From assembly GCF_015832195.1 (NCBI RefSeq), contig NC_052017.1, positions 48,375,652-48,439,651 of the forward strand: a stretch of 64,000 bases of DNA, read 5' to 3'. A program made the position numbers and the translations under genes. The DNA is from Motacilla alba alba (Eukaryota; Chordata; Aves; Passeriformes; Motacillidae). A model generated the notes under the pieces. That model was not told the DNA's origin. It did not search any database and saw nothing but the letters and a program-made list of their open reading frames with translations. Of this stretch, positions 11,830 through 25,700 are shown piece after piece. Numbering within the stretch: the first letter of the stretch is position 1; every line of letters begins with the position of its first letter.

Positions 11830-12070
11830 CATCTCTGATGGACGTCGGCACACATCCCGCCAAGCATCTGACAGAGCGATCTGTGTGAGCTGCTCATGAT
11901 TGACGCCAACCTGTTACAAGTCATTTGTCTCCAACAAACTGTTCTTAACAGTTTGTTTGATGTATTTGATAGGAACTGGGAGGGGAAAATAATAATTTAA
12001 TAATGCAACATGCCGGAGCTAACTGTTTTATTCAGTAGGAATGCTGTGCTTTTGTTATATATGTCGCTGG
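11830..12070. promoter_or_regulatory. Candidate conserved regulatory element with clustered CpGs
   Basis: Seven CpG dinucleotides fall in about 225 bases (in GACGTCGG, CCCGCC, AGCGAT, GACGCC, GCCGGAG and GTCGCT), clearly denser than in the flanking DNA. The block has no simple repeat. It holds a perfect 11-bp inverted repeat at 11933-11957 with Myb-type AACTGTT/AACAGTT cores, a CRE-like GACGTC palindrome at 11841-11846, and an AT-rich homeodomain-like stretch (AATAATTTAATAATG) near 11990. CpG retention outside a CpG island in an AT-rich desert suggests selective constraint or low germline methylation. That is inference; the motifs alone do not prove function. Confidence 0.33.
11933..11957. 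repeat. Perfect 11-bp inverted repeat, 3-nt spacer
   Basis: AACAAACTGTT at 11933-11943 and AACAGTTTGTT at 11947-11957 are exact reverse complements separated by CTT. Each arm contains a Myb-like AACTG/CAGTT core, so it could be a dimeric protein-binding site. The 3-nt loop makes a stable RNA hairpin less natural than a DNA dyad. Confidence 0.85.
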
Positions 12071-12640
12071 ATTAAGCTGAAACAGCTAAATGCTCTGGGG
12101 TCCAGAGCAATGCTTCAGTAATGGATTAAGTGGTTCCAGTTGTGTTGAGAAGGGAAAACACAAAGGATTATTTCTTTTGCTGCCGTAATCTAAGACCTGC
12201 CTGCCCTTCCTATCATGTTGATGCACTGGCAAGCAGGGCAGTACCTCGTGCAGGACAGCTGCTCTCAGCACTGGCTGAAATCCTGCCAGGGCAGTGAAGA
12301 AAGCCATTTGCCCAGTGGTAATTTCATCACAGCTAAGACACTGCAGGAGACCCTGCTTGAGTAGAGGCGCTTTATGCAACTGATGAGAGGTACAGCGGTC
12401 AGTGCCAGGCTGTGTGCTGCCAGCACCATATGGAATTGTGCTTCCTTGATTGCTCTGACCTTCTTCATGAAGGGAAGATGTCCCATGCCCACCTTGGCAC
12501 CTTGTTTGCCATGTGAAAGAGTAAGGAGCTGGTGAAGGAGGCCACAGACTCAGCACCTGAAGCAGTCCACCACCCTCACAGTTGCTGCTGCTCTCTGTCC
12601 ATCTAGGAAAAGGAAACCAAAAACCAAACAAGACTCAAGA
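12071..12640. other. GC-richer block with the window's longest open frame, probably non-coding
   Basis: The minus strand is open for 181 codons (12631 to 12086), the longest in the window. However, the frame opens from TTG, its first in-frame ATG lies far inside, and a second frame (12492 to 12265) overlaps it on the same strand. The translation shows no family, signal peptide or domain. Base composition is richer in GC than the flanks, which by itself lengthens open frames by chance. It could be part of a lncRNA exon or a forgotten pseudogene; there is no positive evidence for either. Confidence 0.35.
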
Positions 12641-13429
12641 GAGAAGGGATCATTTGTAAGCTTCCCTGATGGAAAGGTCTGAAATATTAACCATCTTTTA
12701 AACATTTTTAGAGGCCTAAAACACCCAAAAAACCCATCAAGGACAATATTGCAAACTAACAGATGACACTAAAGTATCTTTGCCATTTGAAAGTCATAAG
12801 GGGTGTTGAGGTGATGGACATCCACATCTGGTGGCACCTGTTTATCCCAGTAGGTCAAATCCTATTAAAATGTAAATTGTTAATGAATAGACTTCTGAAG
12901 GTTCTCCACCTGAGTACCTCTGTCATTTTGTCTTGGGGAGGAGAAGGAATCAATACCCAAGTTTTCAAATCTTGCCAATGAACAGCAACAGACACTAAAC
13001 TGTCACCATGTAATAAGAATTGAAAAGCCCTGGCCACAGCCACAACTTCTCAGAGAATTGTACTGTGGGTAAGAAACTGATTTTTCTCAAGCTGACGCAA
13101 TAAACTCAGCTTTACCCATGCTGCCACATAAGCAAGTCTACCACGGGCTACAGAGACCCCTCAGGAGCTGGGAAAATACATAAATGGTTATGTCTGCAAC
13201 CTGCTCTGCACTGACATCAACTCTTTTGGTATTTAAAAGAGTTTGGTATTTTGTTATGCTTATTTGATGCTGGTTGAGCCGAGAATCACAGTCCCATTTT
13301 CAGCTGCAGCACACACAGTAAAAATTAATCTCAAGGTCTCTATCTTACTGTCTTTTCATATCTGCTTCAGTTTTAGCCATTTAATCTTTCCAAACACCTT
13401 TCTCCTGTTTTGGGGAGATTTTAGGTTAA

Positions 13430-13461
<32 letters not shown>

Positions 13462-16400
13462 CCATTATTTCTGGCAGTTAAATTTGTCATTTTACTTCTC
13501 TGGGTTGGTAACTGTAGTGTAAGTAACACTCAGGAAAAGACATGTGCTCAGTTCAATGTTCCCAAGTTGAGAGTGCCTTGGCTCCTCCAAACAAGGAAAG
13601 CTTTTTCTGGAGGTGAAGCATTTAATGGGCCATTATCTGAAATTATTAATCACCAACAAATACCACCTCATTCTCCCCCTGGTTTTAAAGTTATAATCTA
13701 GTACCTTCAAGAACTGGAAGTTAGATAACTTTGCTGACAATTTGTACAGCAAAAGAAATAGTATATGACAGGCAATTGTGAATTCTAACTCTGTCACCAT
13801 ACTCAGGAGTCCTCAGAAATATCTCATGAGACATAATCTCAAGTAGCTATTATTTAAAGCATCTTTTATTTTCTAAATGCCACTGAAGCAAGCAAGGATT
13901 CTCATAATAGCAACAGATCCAGGGTGAATTTTTTCTATGGGGTAGAAGAGGATGATTTACATTAAATTCCAGTAAACACTGGGGAAGAGTTGCTCTGAGA
14001 GACATCAGATTGAGGAACTGCGTGGCATGACACAAGATCAGTAAATACCAAGATTTGGGGTCAGGCTGTATTTGCTAGAATGCCTATCTGAGCCACACAT
14101 GTTCAGCCCATCAGTAAATCTAGAACAGTTTTCTCAGGAAATATTAAGGAAGTTTCTTCTGAGATGAAACCTTAGCTGTGGGAGATTACATGATAAGCTA
14201 CAGCAGCTAGTGGTTTTGTAGACATTTTCAAAGTGACAATTTGTAGCCACAGGTGATGTTTATCCCTCTGTTTCATGTAAATATCAACTGTCTCTTGCAC
14301 CTGTGTAGGCTTTCACTCATAACCAAACTGAGTTCTGCAGCTCAAGAAATGCCACATCTCCTTTTTGGCACTTCTACAATGAAATATTGTAATTCACTTT
14401 ACTCTGCCCTTCTTTCTGGACTATCAGAAAAGGAAAAAATAAACCACAAAAAACACCCTTGCATTCACATCCTACAAATTATGTCCTTTGACCATCTAAG
14501 TGTTAGGGAGCTACTCAGATTTAGTCAGACTAGTTCTTCCTACTGTCATAAGGAAGAAACAGGTACATAAGACCATTCTTTCCTCCTTAAGACAACATAA
14601 AACATAACTGGGCTGAAGATAACTTTCCTATCACAAGTACTCTGGACTCTTTTTTTTTTGTCCAGAGAAAATAAGCAATGCTGAGTCTTTAATATGCAAG
14701 ACTACTAATTTCAAGGTTCTCCTCACTTTGTGGAGTAACTTGTTCTAATTTATCTAGCTGACACAAGATCCTGCTGTTGTAATGCAAGTCGCCCTCCAGG
14801 TTTTTAATACATCACAGACCATGCAGCTCTAAAAGCCAAGAAAAGCACTGCTTTCAACTATTTCCCTACTAAATTATGCATTTATTGTAAATAAATAACG
14901 TTTGGGGAGCTTGACAAAATACTGTGGTTTTTTTCTACCACTGAGGCAAGGTTATATCTATCAATTATTATATAAGGAAAATGAAAATTTTTAATTCCTG
15001 TATTTCTGTCAGACTCAAATTAAAAAGCTATCTCTTGACTATTACAGCTGCTGGTACTTCATATGCTCAGGCATACTTAGAGAAGTACCTGAAAGAAATC
15101 CATTCAGTAGCAATCTTCTTTTCTGAGTATAAAAGGGCCATCTCTCAAAAAAGTACTCCTATATTCCCAGACTACCTATTTCACAGGAAATAAAAAATGT
15201 AAAGCCCCAATCCCTTCCACTTAGTGGCACATTTGTATTACAAGAATCACACTCATGGTAAACAGCCTCTAACAAGAGTAGTTACAACTCCTCCCTAGAG
15301 AAGGAGGATGAAATAGGACAAGATACTCAAGATCAACATGAGGCTCAAGAAGTGGAACTAGGAGAAAGATTTCAGATATCCAATCCCCAGAAAATATTCA
15401 GAGGCACAGGACCCTTCTTGACAGATGGATAATTCCCTGAGTATGTGGCATATCTGACCTTTAGGACTCAAGCCTGGTGTGACTGATAAGACAAGTGTGA
15501 GGCTTAGAGGAAAGGTGACAAGAACAAAAGACATTTGACTTATAATCTTTGTGGCTAGTCTAAGTGTATGGAAGAGGAATAAGATAAACAAGGCTACAGC
15601 AACACAAGACCTGCAGACAGCAAAAAGAGGAAAATTAAGGGACATGAAAACTCTGTAGGCATGAAAATTATTCAAACAGCATATTAGAAAGTGCAGTTAA
15701 AATTGGACAAGCCAGATAACCGCCTAGAAATTAATAACCTAAATTATAGATCTAGTAGCAAATATTTTATGTCTTTTGAGTTCATGATAGTAGATGAAAA
15801 CCAACACATTTAGACTTTTAAAGTGAATAAGTGAAAAGTTGTTTAAGCCCTCTAGTCTGCCTGCAAAGATAGAAAAGACTTAAACAAATTTTGAAGGCAA
15901 AAAACAATTGAAATATATGCTAAATGAAAAAGGAAATGTAGCAGTATATGGTGTAGACTGCATCCAACTATTATCACTTTTGCTAATGAATCTGATTTTT
16001 TAAATGAAGGAAATTGCTATAGGTCTCATTTATCTGGACTTAATTAAAGCATCTTGCAGGGACATACGGGAAAATTATTAAACTAGAGAAAATTGGTAGT
16101 AGTAAAAATATTATAATGCCTATAAAAATAGTTTATAGACAAGACAAGAATACCAGTAGGGGAGAATGGATCTCTGGCAACCATATTTCACACTTTCATT
16201 AACAACTCAGCCATAATAGGTAGGAGCATGCTGGTGAAATCCCAGAACGATGTAATGCTAAGAAGCACCTCAAAGTGGCAAGGACTCTAGCATTGTCTTG
16301 GAAGTGCTGGAAGACTGAGCATTAGATGTAACTAAGGGTTGAAAATAACTACTTTTAAGTGCAAAGTCACAGCTTTCAGGAAAAATATCAGTAATTTCAG

Positions 16401-17779
16401 CTAAGGATTAGGAGTTCATCCTATAAGATGAAAAGAAAAAGAAAGAAAGAAACTTATTTCAGGATGAACTACAAGCCACCAATGTACTGTTGTTGGGAGA
16501 AATGCAATCTTAAGTAAGATGCCTTACACAAGGCACTTCCTTGGGAGTTTAGGAAATAATAACGGTTGTGCTGAAACATCACATGAAACACAGCTCTGGC
16601 CAAGCATGCTTACAAAGTCAATTCAAACTGGAATGTGCATGAGGGAGAATGACTAGAGAGGTCATCAGTAGAATGAAAAATTTGACGTCTGAAAAGAAAG
16701 GGAAACAATTTGGCTCGTTCAGTGTAACCTGTCTTACACTGTGGTGGGGCAAGTACAGGAAATGAGGAAAAGTGCAAGTTGTATAAAGTTGTCACAGGCA
16801 CAGACGGGTAGCCGGCAAGGCTGGCATGATTAATACAGTCTCTGTTATCTGACAGCACAGGGTCTGTCATCTATTTGATTACCTTTGGATTCCCAGCACA
16901 GTCTATCAGGTGTTTGTATGGAAAGAGAAGCTTCTTTCAAAGTGAGAAAGAATATCATGCTTTTGGAGTGACAGACAATTTTCCACTCTCCTACTAGATT
17001 CCACCTAAGCACAAAGCCACCTCCGCAGCACCTTCATGATGAGGTTTCTATTCAGAAGTCTATTCTCTCTCCAGCTGTTCCCCCTCTTGTCCATTTCCTC
17101 CAGCTGCTACTTGTAAATCCAGTAAGGATTATTAAAAATGTATCAAGATGAGAAAAACAAATTATAATACTTAAGGTTTCTTCTTAATCTTTAGGATTTA
17201 CAAAAAAACCCCCAAAATTAAAAAAACTTCTGTGTTTTCTGACATCAGTAGATCTTGTTGGAATTTGTGCTGAAATAAGTGAATATGTTCAATATATTTT
17301 AAGAAGCAGGTTAACCCAAAGAATGGCCCAAGAGGAACCAGCCTCATCAATATACCTCATTCATGTCGTACCTTTGCCTAACTATTTATAATCCTACTTT
17401 CTCTCAAATGGCAGCTGTCAAAAAGAAACCAAAACAATCACCTGCCTGTTCACAATAGGCAAGTAAAAGCAAATACTCATCTGTGTGTGGGATTACTTCT
17501 GGTTAGATTCCACTAGAACATGCTGTAAAAACCATATAATTACTAATTAGACAATCAGGAAGATGAGTGAGAGTGCCATTCTCCAACCCAGATAACCAGG
17601 AAACACCAAACCAGAAATAAAATTACACTTATCTCCAGAAATGGAATACAGCCTAACAACACATATAAAGGAAAACACAGACCCTCAGGGAACTTTCTAG
17701 CACATTCTTTAAGGCTCTAGGCTGAGATCTAAAATTGCCCTTCAGGAATGACAGTGGCAGGAACCAGAGGGACTTCAGC
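12641..17779. other. Unique AT-rich sequence, no gene seen
   Basis: About 5 kb without recognised interspersed repeats. The main simple repeat is the poly-T at 13430-13456. Open frames of 60-105 codons (for example 14253-14570 and 15675-15358) overlap frames on the other strand and match nothing recognised. Confidence 0.55.
13430..13456. repeat. Poly-T tract, 27 nt
   Basis: An uninterrupted run of 27 T. No CR1 or processed-gene body is seen on either side, so a retroposed origin cannot be supported. Confidence 0.9.
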
Positions 17780-18020
17780 ATATTTGACCCAGTTTGGTGA
17801 CCCTCTCACTTGACCCTTTGCTGCTGCTCCTTTTGTAGTGCACTCCGTTCAGTGCATCGGTGGGCGAATAAAATAACATCAGCCCACATTGCAGCAGACT
17901 GCAGGGAAATTAAGGAACTAATTTTGAATCACCATGTTTACAAACAGTGGCCCAGTTTACAGAGCTCTTCAGGGAGCTGAACTTTTAACGACAGTTTTAA
18001 ATACAGTGAAATAGGTTTCA
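17780..18020. other. Possible conserved non-coding element (texture only)
   Basis: A repeat-free block with surviving CpGs (ACTCCGTTC, CATCGGTGGGCGAAT, TAACGACAG), a forkhead-like TGTTTAC and several ordered AT-rich words. There is no open frame of note. This is a texture-based call without alignment support. Confidence 0.2.
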
Positions 18021-21000
18021 GAAGGAAAAGTAGTAATTGTCCAGAGACTGTATGGTGTGGGTGGGAGCAAATGGCACTCCCATAAAGAACGGAGCAGCTG
18101 CTTCCAGTTCAGCATAGTTATGCAGTATTTAGCATACTTCACCCCTGAGGATGATTATCTTTCTGTCATGAGCATAAAACACAGATAACTCATGAGCCAG
18201 TTGAATCTCTTTCTCATAAGTGGTAGGGAGGTAATGCACTGATAGCTCTTTGGAGGTTAAATATATTTATTCTATTGGAACTAGCTTTTATTATTATGGC
18301 ATTTGAAAGGAACAGATATTGTCTGAAATCCTGATTTTTCATTTCTCTGTCTGTTTGGGTTAGGCTTTTTATTATATCTGCATTATGCTTGCCACAGTAG
18401 AATATAAGAGTAATCCAGAAAAGGCAGTGAAAAGGAACACTGGATAAGCATACACATTTCTCCATTAGGCTTTAAGGTGAAAGTACGCGCAGCTGTTTTC
18501 TTTGGGTAACCTGCCCAAAAAGGAGATCAGTAATACAGACCATTATTAGGAGCTCTGTGTTTTGTTCCTGTGGTAAAATGACAACAAATAAGAAATTCTG
18601 AGGAGGAAGCCATGAAATGGTGCAGTTTCTCTAAATCCCTCACAATTCTCATTCTCTTCCTCCCCCCCATTTCATAGCAATGTGGATTTCTAAAAGGAGC
18701 AACAGAGACAGTTTATCATGAGACCCTGACCATTCCACACTGAGCAACAATAACAGCCCAGCAGGACCACTTCTAGGGCAAATAATTGCTCCAGGAGATA
18801 CTTGATTGAGGAGATAGTGATTATTTAACAGAATTCTCAGAAGCCCTGGCCCCAAGGGTTTTTTTGTTTTTTTCTTCTGGTGAGATATGTGCAGCTCTGA
18901 GACAACCCTTCATTTGTTAAGCTAAAGTAACTTGTTTCAACAGAGGATTGGCAAGGTGCATCATCAGGGAATTAGCACCAGGGATGTATCAGGGATGCTG
19001 GACCCTGCATTTCAGACTCTTTGGCATAATTACATGGCTAAGTTTAAACAAATTCCAAGAGAAGCATATGTGCACAGCAACACTGCAGCTAAGAAAGACA
19101 GCTACAAGCACCAGTGGGACATTTTCCTGTTTACAGGTGATTCACTTACAGTTTGGCTCCTACTTTGAAGGGGGATTTTCCTTTTAGGACAGACCAGGGG
19201 ATTTTAGGCTCCTGAACTGAACATCTGAATTGGATGGTAAAGGGTAAAAAGGAATGCAGCAGTAACCCTCCTGTTCAGAAAGGTAGTTTTGTGTCATCAT
19301 AAGAAGGAACTGTCCATTAATTATTCACCATTCTTGTCTGTCAGCTTAATCTAAAAACACATTTTGAAAGAATAAAATAGAAATACTGATGTCCTTTACT
19401 CATTGTATCTTCCATAACCTTCATAAGCTAAGTCAATTTGGCCCTTGATATAACCAACAAGTTGAAAAAAAATTTAAAAAAATCTCCAGAACTATTTTTC
19501 AAAGAAATTACCTGACAGCTGCATTTGGGTAGAGGGCAAGGAGAGTATAGAGAGAGAACTTCAATTTCTTTCTTATGCTTCATAAATGGCTTTATATAGA
19601 GCAACACACTAAAATTTTTAAAAGTAGATTGCTTGTATGTTGAGCTGAAAAAAAACTGCTTAAAATTCTGATGGAGACTGATTATTCTAACTGCTGAACA
19701 GCTTTTCCATCTACAAGGCTCAGAAAGATTCATCTGTACAATGCACCACTGTCACTCAATCAAAGAAGTTTTATAATCCACTTTTGAAAGCAATAATTTC
19801 CTAAATTCTGTGAAAAGATCAGTCTTTTTCCTCTCAGAGGTTATAAATTATCCCCATTAAAGATTTTTTTTTTTTACTGGTAAAACACAGCTAACTTTAT
19901 TATTGGGAAAGCCAGTTGATGGTATCAGAGAAGACAAGTAAAACAAAAGGCATCTGAGAGATGTTCTGAATACCTTGCTGCAGCTGTGGGGCGAAAGCAC
20001 CTTCCCACCACCTACAGGCAGGTAAAGCCTGATATCGGGTGCTCTCCAAAAAACTGGGATAATTTGCTCTTTGGGACTCAGCTTTCATGATCAAATACAT
20101 GTGCCTCAATATCTCACATTTCTAATTTTTTTCTTTTGCAAATTGCAATAATAAGCACATAAATAGAAACTTCTCAGGAAATTAAAAAAAAAAGAAGAAA
20201 CAAATCACTTGTTTCATCAGTGCCTTTTTTGAGTTCTATCCTTTGCTGCTTCTGTTAGAGTTTTTATCTAATTCACTCAAGGTTTTCACTGTTTTGTGAT
20301 GCATAGTCTAGTACAGTGAGGGCTGATAATAGACCAGGTCTGTATCTGTGAAATGGGGGTAGTAATCTTGCCTTTTTCTGCTTTTAGGCTGCTATTTGAT
20401 GACAAAGCACTCAAGGAAAAGGGTGTTTCTTACTATTTACGTACATAGTAGTTAGGCATTTGTCTCATCTTAATGCTCTGTTCCTCTCTGTCATTTCAGA
20501 GAACTCTGATACCCAAAGCTCCGTGCCTTTATTTTTTTTTTTTTTTCCAGAGAGAATTTGTCAAGGCTCTTCATGACAAGACATTAATATTTATTTTTTT
20601 ATGAAGCTGACAAAAATAGAAAGAACAAAACCAACCCCTCATTCCCTTCACCAAACTGCATTCAAAATCAGTTGAAAGAAAATCTACAGAAATTTACTTT
20701 CAATTATTTTAGTAACTTGCTTCAGTAACTGGACCTCACCAGTGTAACATCAGGAGGTGAGTAGGGCTGCTTCATAACTCTTATTCAGGCTAGGCACATT
20801 ATGCTTGCAAGACTCTTCAAGTCATGAGTCAAAGCAAAAGAGGGCGGATAAGAGGGATAATAGGTTAGCACTCTGATAGGGCAAGAAGGAGCACTGAAAA
20901 GGGGAAATGTGCAACAGCTAAAGTTTCTACCTGTCTCAGGTGACAAGAAAATTGTCTGACTTCTAATGTAGCAGAGACATTTAAAGATATCTATCATGTT

Positions 21001-22680
21001 CATGGTACCTCTCTTGGGAATCACGACGTTTGCACACAGTTTAAAATCTCATGCAGAAAGGTTTTCTGTTCAAGCAGATGCTTAAGATAAGCTTAACTAG
21101 ACAGAAACTTCCTAGTTAAAAAAAAAAAAAGGAAAAATGTTTTTGCAATTTTTTATTTCTATTTTCTCCAGGAAATATTTTCTTTGACTGAAATATTTTG
21201 ATTTATTATTCACATATTTTAATATCAAAGCAAATTGACATGAGACGGCACAGAGTCTCAAGGTTCTCTCCTCATCTGTAGTGCAGACTCACCGGTCAGA
21301 TCGCTTTGCTCCAGCCAAGATCATGAGGTGTTCCACACAAAGTCTTCAACCACAAGCACAGATAACAGGGATGTAATCTAGCAATGGAGCTTCATACTGA
21401 GATGGGAAACAGCATTTGAAGGAGGCAAGATGATAACTCACCTCACAAGTTTCCAAGCTGAATTCAGTGTTGAATGTTAATGTGTTAAATGAAACATTCT
21501 GTGCAACGTTTATTTCAGTACTGTTTGAGTTTCTTAAAATCTTATTAAGAATGTTAACAAACTCTAAAATAAATTCAAAAAAATCAATGAAACTTGCCCA
21601 CAGATCAAAAATTCTAATATATACCCACCTTTTCACTTAATAAAATTTCTTGCCTCTCAACTTCTGAAGATTTGAACATATACTTTGAGGCTGGCTTAAG
21701 TCAGAAGATAGTCCTCTTACTTGTCTGCAGATTGTGTATTATTCCAGTCCCAATGAGATGGAAACCATTATCAAATCATATTTTTTTTCATTCACTTACA
21801 GCAGTATTGCTTTCTTACATTCTACTGCACTGGCTGAATCAGGACAGCAAACACTAGAGAAAATTTTTTATTTAACCTCTGAATTTTTGTACTTCTGGGT
21901 ATTTATTTTGTTCCTACTCAAACTATTTTGAACCTTCTCAACACAAAAAGCTCATAAAGAATTTAGGATAGACTTTTACAACTCCTAAAGTTTCTTTTGA
22001 TATTTACAAATTTTTCTGTTACAAAAATTGTAAGTGAACCCCTTTTTCTATATCAATTCAGGCTGTTACCCAGGCAAAAGTAGAAATAAGTAAATAGATT
22101 AAGCCATTTGAAAAATTTAAAATATTTTTCTCATTTTAACTGAAGAATTTACTTTTAATAAGATAATGCTGATGACTCACAGAAAGGTGGGATTATACCA
22201 TGGTAGGGTCAAAAAGTACCTATGCAATTCCCTTAAACCATTTTCTAGCATTTTCAGAGCATTTCAGCGCTGAATATTTTAGAAATTCTTAAACACCAAA
22301 TCACCACAACATCCCCTACATATTTAAAGTGTCCTTCCCATTCAGCAGTACTTACACATCGAATTAGATTTGCATCAAACTACCCATTTCACTACTACCT
22401 TCTGCATTCAGCCCTGTTTGGGACGGCTGGGTTTTTCTTTGTGATCTTATGCACCGGAAAGGATTGTAAGAACATGAGTACTCTATTGTGTTTGGTGGGT
22501 CCAGACTAAAGAAGAACAGTCAACAATTGCCAGACAAGTAAAACATTTGACTTTGACTCAGGGTTAATTTCCTGAACCATAATCTGCCTTGCTTTCTGCC
22601 TTTTCCTTGCCTCCTTTTTCCTCTTTTCCATACCAAAAAGAAAGCTTCAGCCATATGGGCCGAAGAAAAGGGAATGAAAG
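18021..22680. other. Unique AT-rich sequence, no gene seen
   Basis: No interspersed repeat is recognised. Short homopolymers occur at 19865-19875 (T), 20532-20546 (T) and 21118-21130 (A). Open frames are 60-101 codons, overlapping and featureless. A small patch with several CpGs lies near 21243-21303. Confidence 0.55.
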
Positions 22681-22706
22681 TTAACTTCCCCTGAAAAGGA
22701 AGTTAA
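22681..22706. repeat. Perfect 9-bp inverted repeat, 8-nt loop
   Basis: TTAACTTCC at 22681-22689 and GGAAGTTAA at 22698-22706 are exact reverse complements around CCTGAAAA. The arms hold ETS-type GGAA cores facing each other. It may be a protein-binding dyad or chance. Confidence 0.8.
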
Positions 22707-25700
22707 ATGATGTAGTAGCTCAACTGCAAAAATAAAAAAAAAAACGATCCTCCTGTAATTCTAGACAAACTGATATTCCTCGGCAGTAGCACAACTTCTC
22801 CCTCCTTCTCTCATATAAAGACTATGAGTTGTCTACACAGAGACCATACTGAACATGAATCTAAAGTGATATTAGATCAGAGTGGTTTCTCTGATTTGGA
22901 AGTGAATCAAACAAAATCAAATTAAGGTGGTTTTCTTCTTTTTTTTTTTTTTTTCCCAAAATGAGAAAGGCTTTGCATGACTTTAATGTGGTTTAATTAA
23001 GCCAACTTACATCAATTAGCCTGGATTAATTTCCCAGAGAAGACAAGTACAAAATTCAAGTTTCACTGAATCAGCATTTGTATTAGCACAATAAAAGTAG
23101 TTGATTTAAAGTATATAGACTATGATGGTAAACCCAGTAACATCCATTATGACTGTTCACATACCTGAAGAAAGACACAGTTTTAAGCGCTTACAATAAA
23201 GCAAAAGCATGAGGGGATAAAAAAAGGATTTTCAAAATGGGTAGTCTAAAGGAGCATAAAAAAGAATTGCCATCAGACAAATGAAATATCAATATTGCTT
23301 TGTAAAGTAAGTGTTTCTTTATGGCAAGATGGATCAGTTCCATTAACATACGAATAGGTTTTCATAATATTACACTGTTTAAATAGAAACAGTCAAACTA
23401 GTGGAACTTATATTCCCTTTTAAAACTGATCCACATTGCTTCAATTTGCATCATCTCTCAGCTCATGTGCAGATATTCCCGTTCACACCCAAGCTGCCTG
23501 GTCAGAGAAGTACTTGTTCCACTTGGAAGTCACTTTCTCCTAGAGAGCATGGAACATCTGACAGAAATTGAGGGGTGTCTGCTTTAAGGATGCTTAGTTT
23601 GCTTGAGGCAGATTTGGCCTTTACCTGAAACACTTAAATCACACAGCTAGTGCAAGTCACTTTGTCCAAAAGCAGATTAGGGCACATTTCCACAAACCTC
23701 CTACTAGGAAAGAGATAAAAAGAATCTTTGGGCACAAACTTTTCTTCTGTCCCCAAGGGACCCAGAAAACCACACAGTCAGACAGGGCTATACAAGTGTA
23801 TGGAATGAAAACCAGACTGAGGCTTCTGAGGCAGTGGATGATAAAGGGCAAGAAGCAGCAAGTCAGGAAAGATGCTGACATTATTTTGATGTGTCTCATC
23901 TGGGCTGTGCTCAGAAAGATCACAGCTCCCTCCCACTACCAGACTGCCTTATCACTGACCTGTGTTAGAGAACAGAAAATTTTGCCAGACCTACCAGTCT
24001 ATGGCATAATAGCCTTTTCCAGTCCAGGTCATCCTGACTGAATCAAATTACACCAACAGAGCTCAGCAGTAACTGGAGGTTAATCAGTAAAGTCTGGAGG
24101 GAGTAATGTCTTCACTTGGCCAGTGCCAGTGAAACAGGATGCCAGACCACAGCCTAGCCAAGCAAGAGTAAGCCAGAAATCAACATAAAATCAGACAAAG
24201 GGTTGCACAAGTGTTTCTGGTTTGTCCAAGAAACAAGCACAGAAACTACCTGATTATGAACAAAGCATGCAACATAAAACCTATTTACAAAGGCATAGTG
24301 CAGAATGAGTTACATTTTAGTGAACCTAGACAGACCTGCTCCTTCCAACTGCTTCTCTCCTTCTGTCTTTTTTGTCCCCCATAGTGTGGGCAAGAGCTTC
24401 TGCCAGCTGTTTCTCTGGTGGCCAAAAAACATCTGCCTTTTTGTCCCCTCACCATTTCACTTGGCCTGATTCTGAGGCAAATAGCACTAGCTAAAGTCAG
24501 TTCCGTCTGGGTTTTTCCTCCTGGGGTTTTCCACAGAACAGCAACTTCAGAATAAGATAAGCAGTGAGAAGGGAAGCACTTTAAGCAAAGGGAAACACCC
24601 TTCCAGCTTGTAGTATTTGATGGGTTTCTGCTAGTACAAAGGATTTGTCTTTTCCATATCAGTCCCCTTTAACCACAGGGCAAATAGGAACCAATGACAA
24701 AATGAGAGAAAGAGCAAGTTGAAGATGCTAAAGAGTCTGTGGAGGGAGGAAAGACAAACTCCTGAGAGCTGAGGACAGCAGTTCCAACATGATTAATACA
24801 TTCATGGTCTTGAATGTAAGCACTAATGGCATGCAATGAAATTGAGCTGTCTAGGGAAATCAAGCAGGACACAATTTGCAACACCACAGCCTTCCTCTAG
24901 AGTTTAATTTTCGTGTTTACCACTAACAAAATCCTTTCTCCAGGTCTCAGCACTTTCCTTTGGTTTTCTCAGTTAGTCCTGCAGCTCGGGTGAGACAAAT
25001 CCAGGGACCTGCTTAGTGCATATGGGTGTTGCTCCACAGAAACCACAGTTACTTCGGCTTTCACAAACATTACATGACAGAAGTTAGACGCATCTTTTAC
25101 TGTCTTGCTAAGCCATGCAAATATAGGCTGTACTTTTGTCCTGCCTGACCTCTGCAGTTCAGCTCTTGGGAAAAAAAGAAATTTCAGAAAAGCATTGTGG
25201 TTTCTGTAGCATTCCTTTGTAACTCAAACTTCAGTATACCAACAAAATTACACTTTTGAATAAAGATGATGAAAACTTTTAGGAGTCATAGTGATTGATT
25301 GCTTGCATGTAGAAACTTTAAATTTTCCACATTTATCCACGAGAGGGAGGTTGTCATTCCAAAAGATACAAAGCTCCCTCCCCTCAAATAAACAAAAATT
25401 AGAGGGGCTTTTTTGTTGTTGTTTTTGGTTGGGTTTTTTTTTCCTATCAAGTGGCAAAACCCCTAGCAGAACACTCACTTAAACCTCTTAAGGTATCATC
25501 ATTTGCACACAGTTCCAATTTATTTCCTTTGTGAGCTAGTTTGTGTTTAATAGAATTTGACACTCCTAAATGCTCTGCTGAAACACTATCAAGGTACAAA
25601 ACTAATAAAGACAATTACCCTTGCAGAGTGGAAAGCACTTCTGAATGGACTCATCAAACCAGACTATATCTGCTGCAGAAGACTTTTTTCAAACACAAAC

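Noticed and set aside
12086..12631. 181-codon minus-strand open frame as a gene
   Set aside because: It opens from TTG, has no ATG until deep inside, overlaps a second open frame, and shows no family or domain. GC-richer local composition explains the length.
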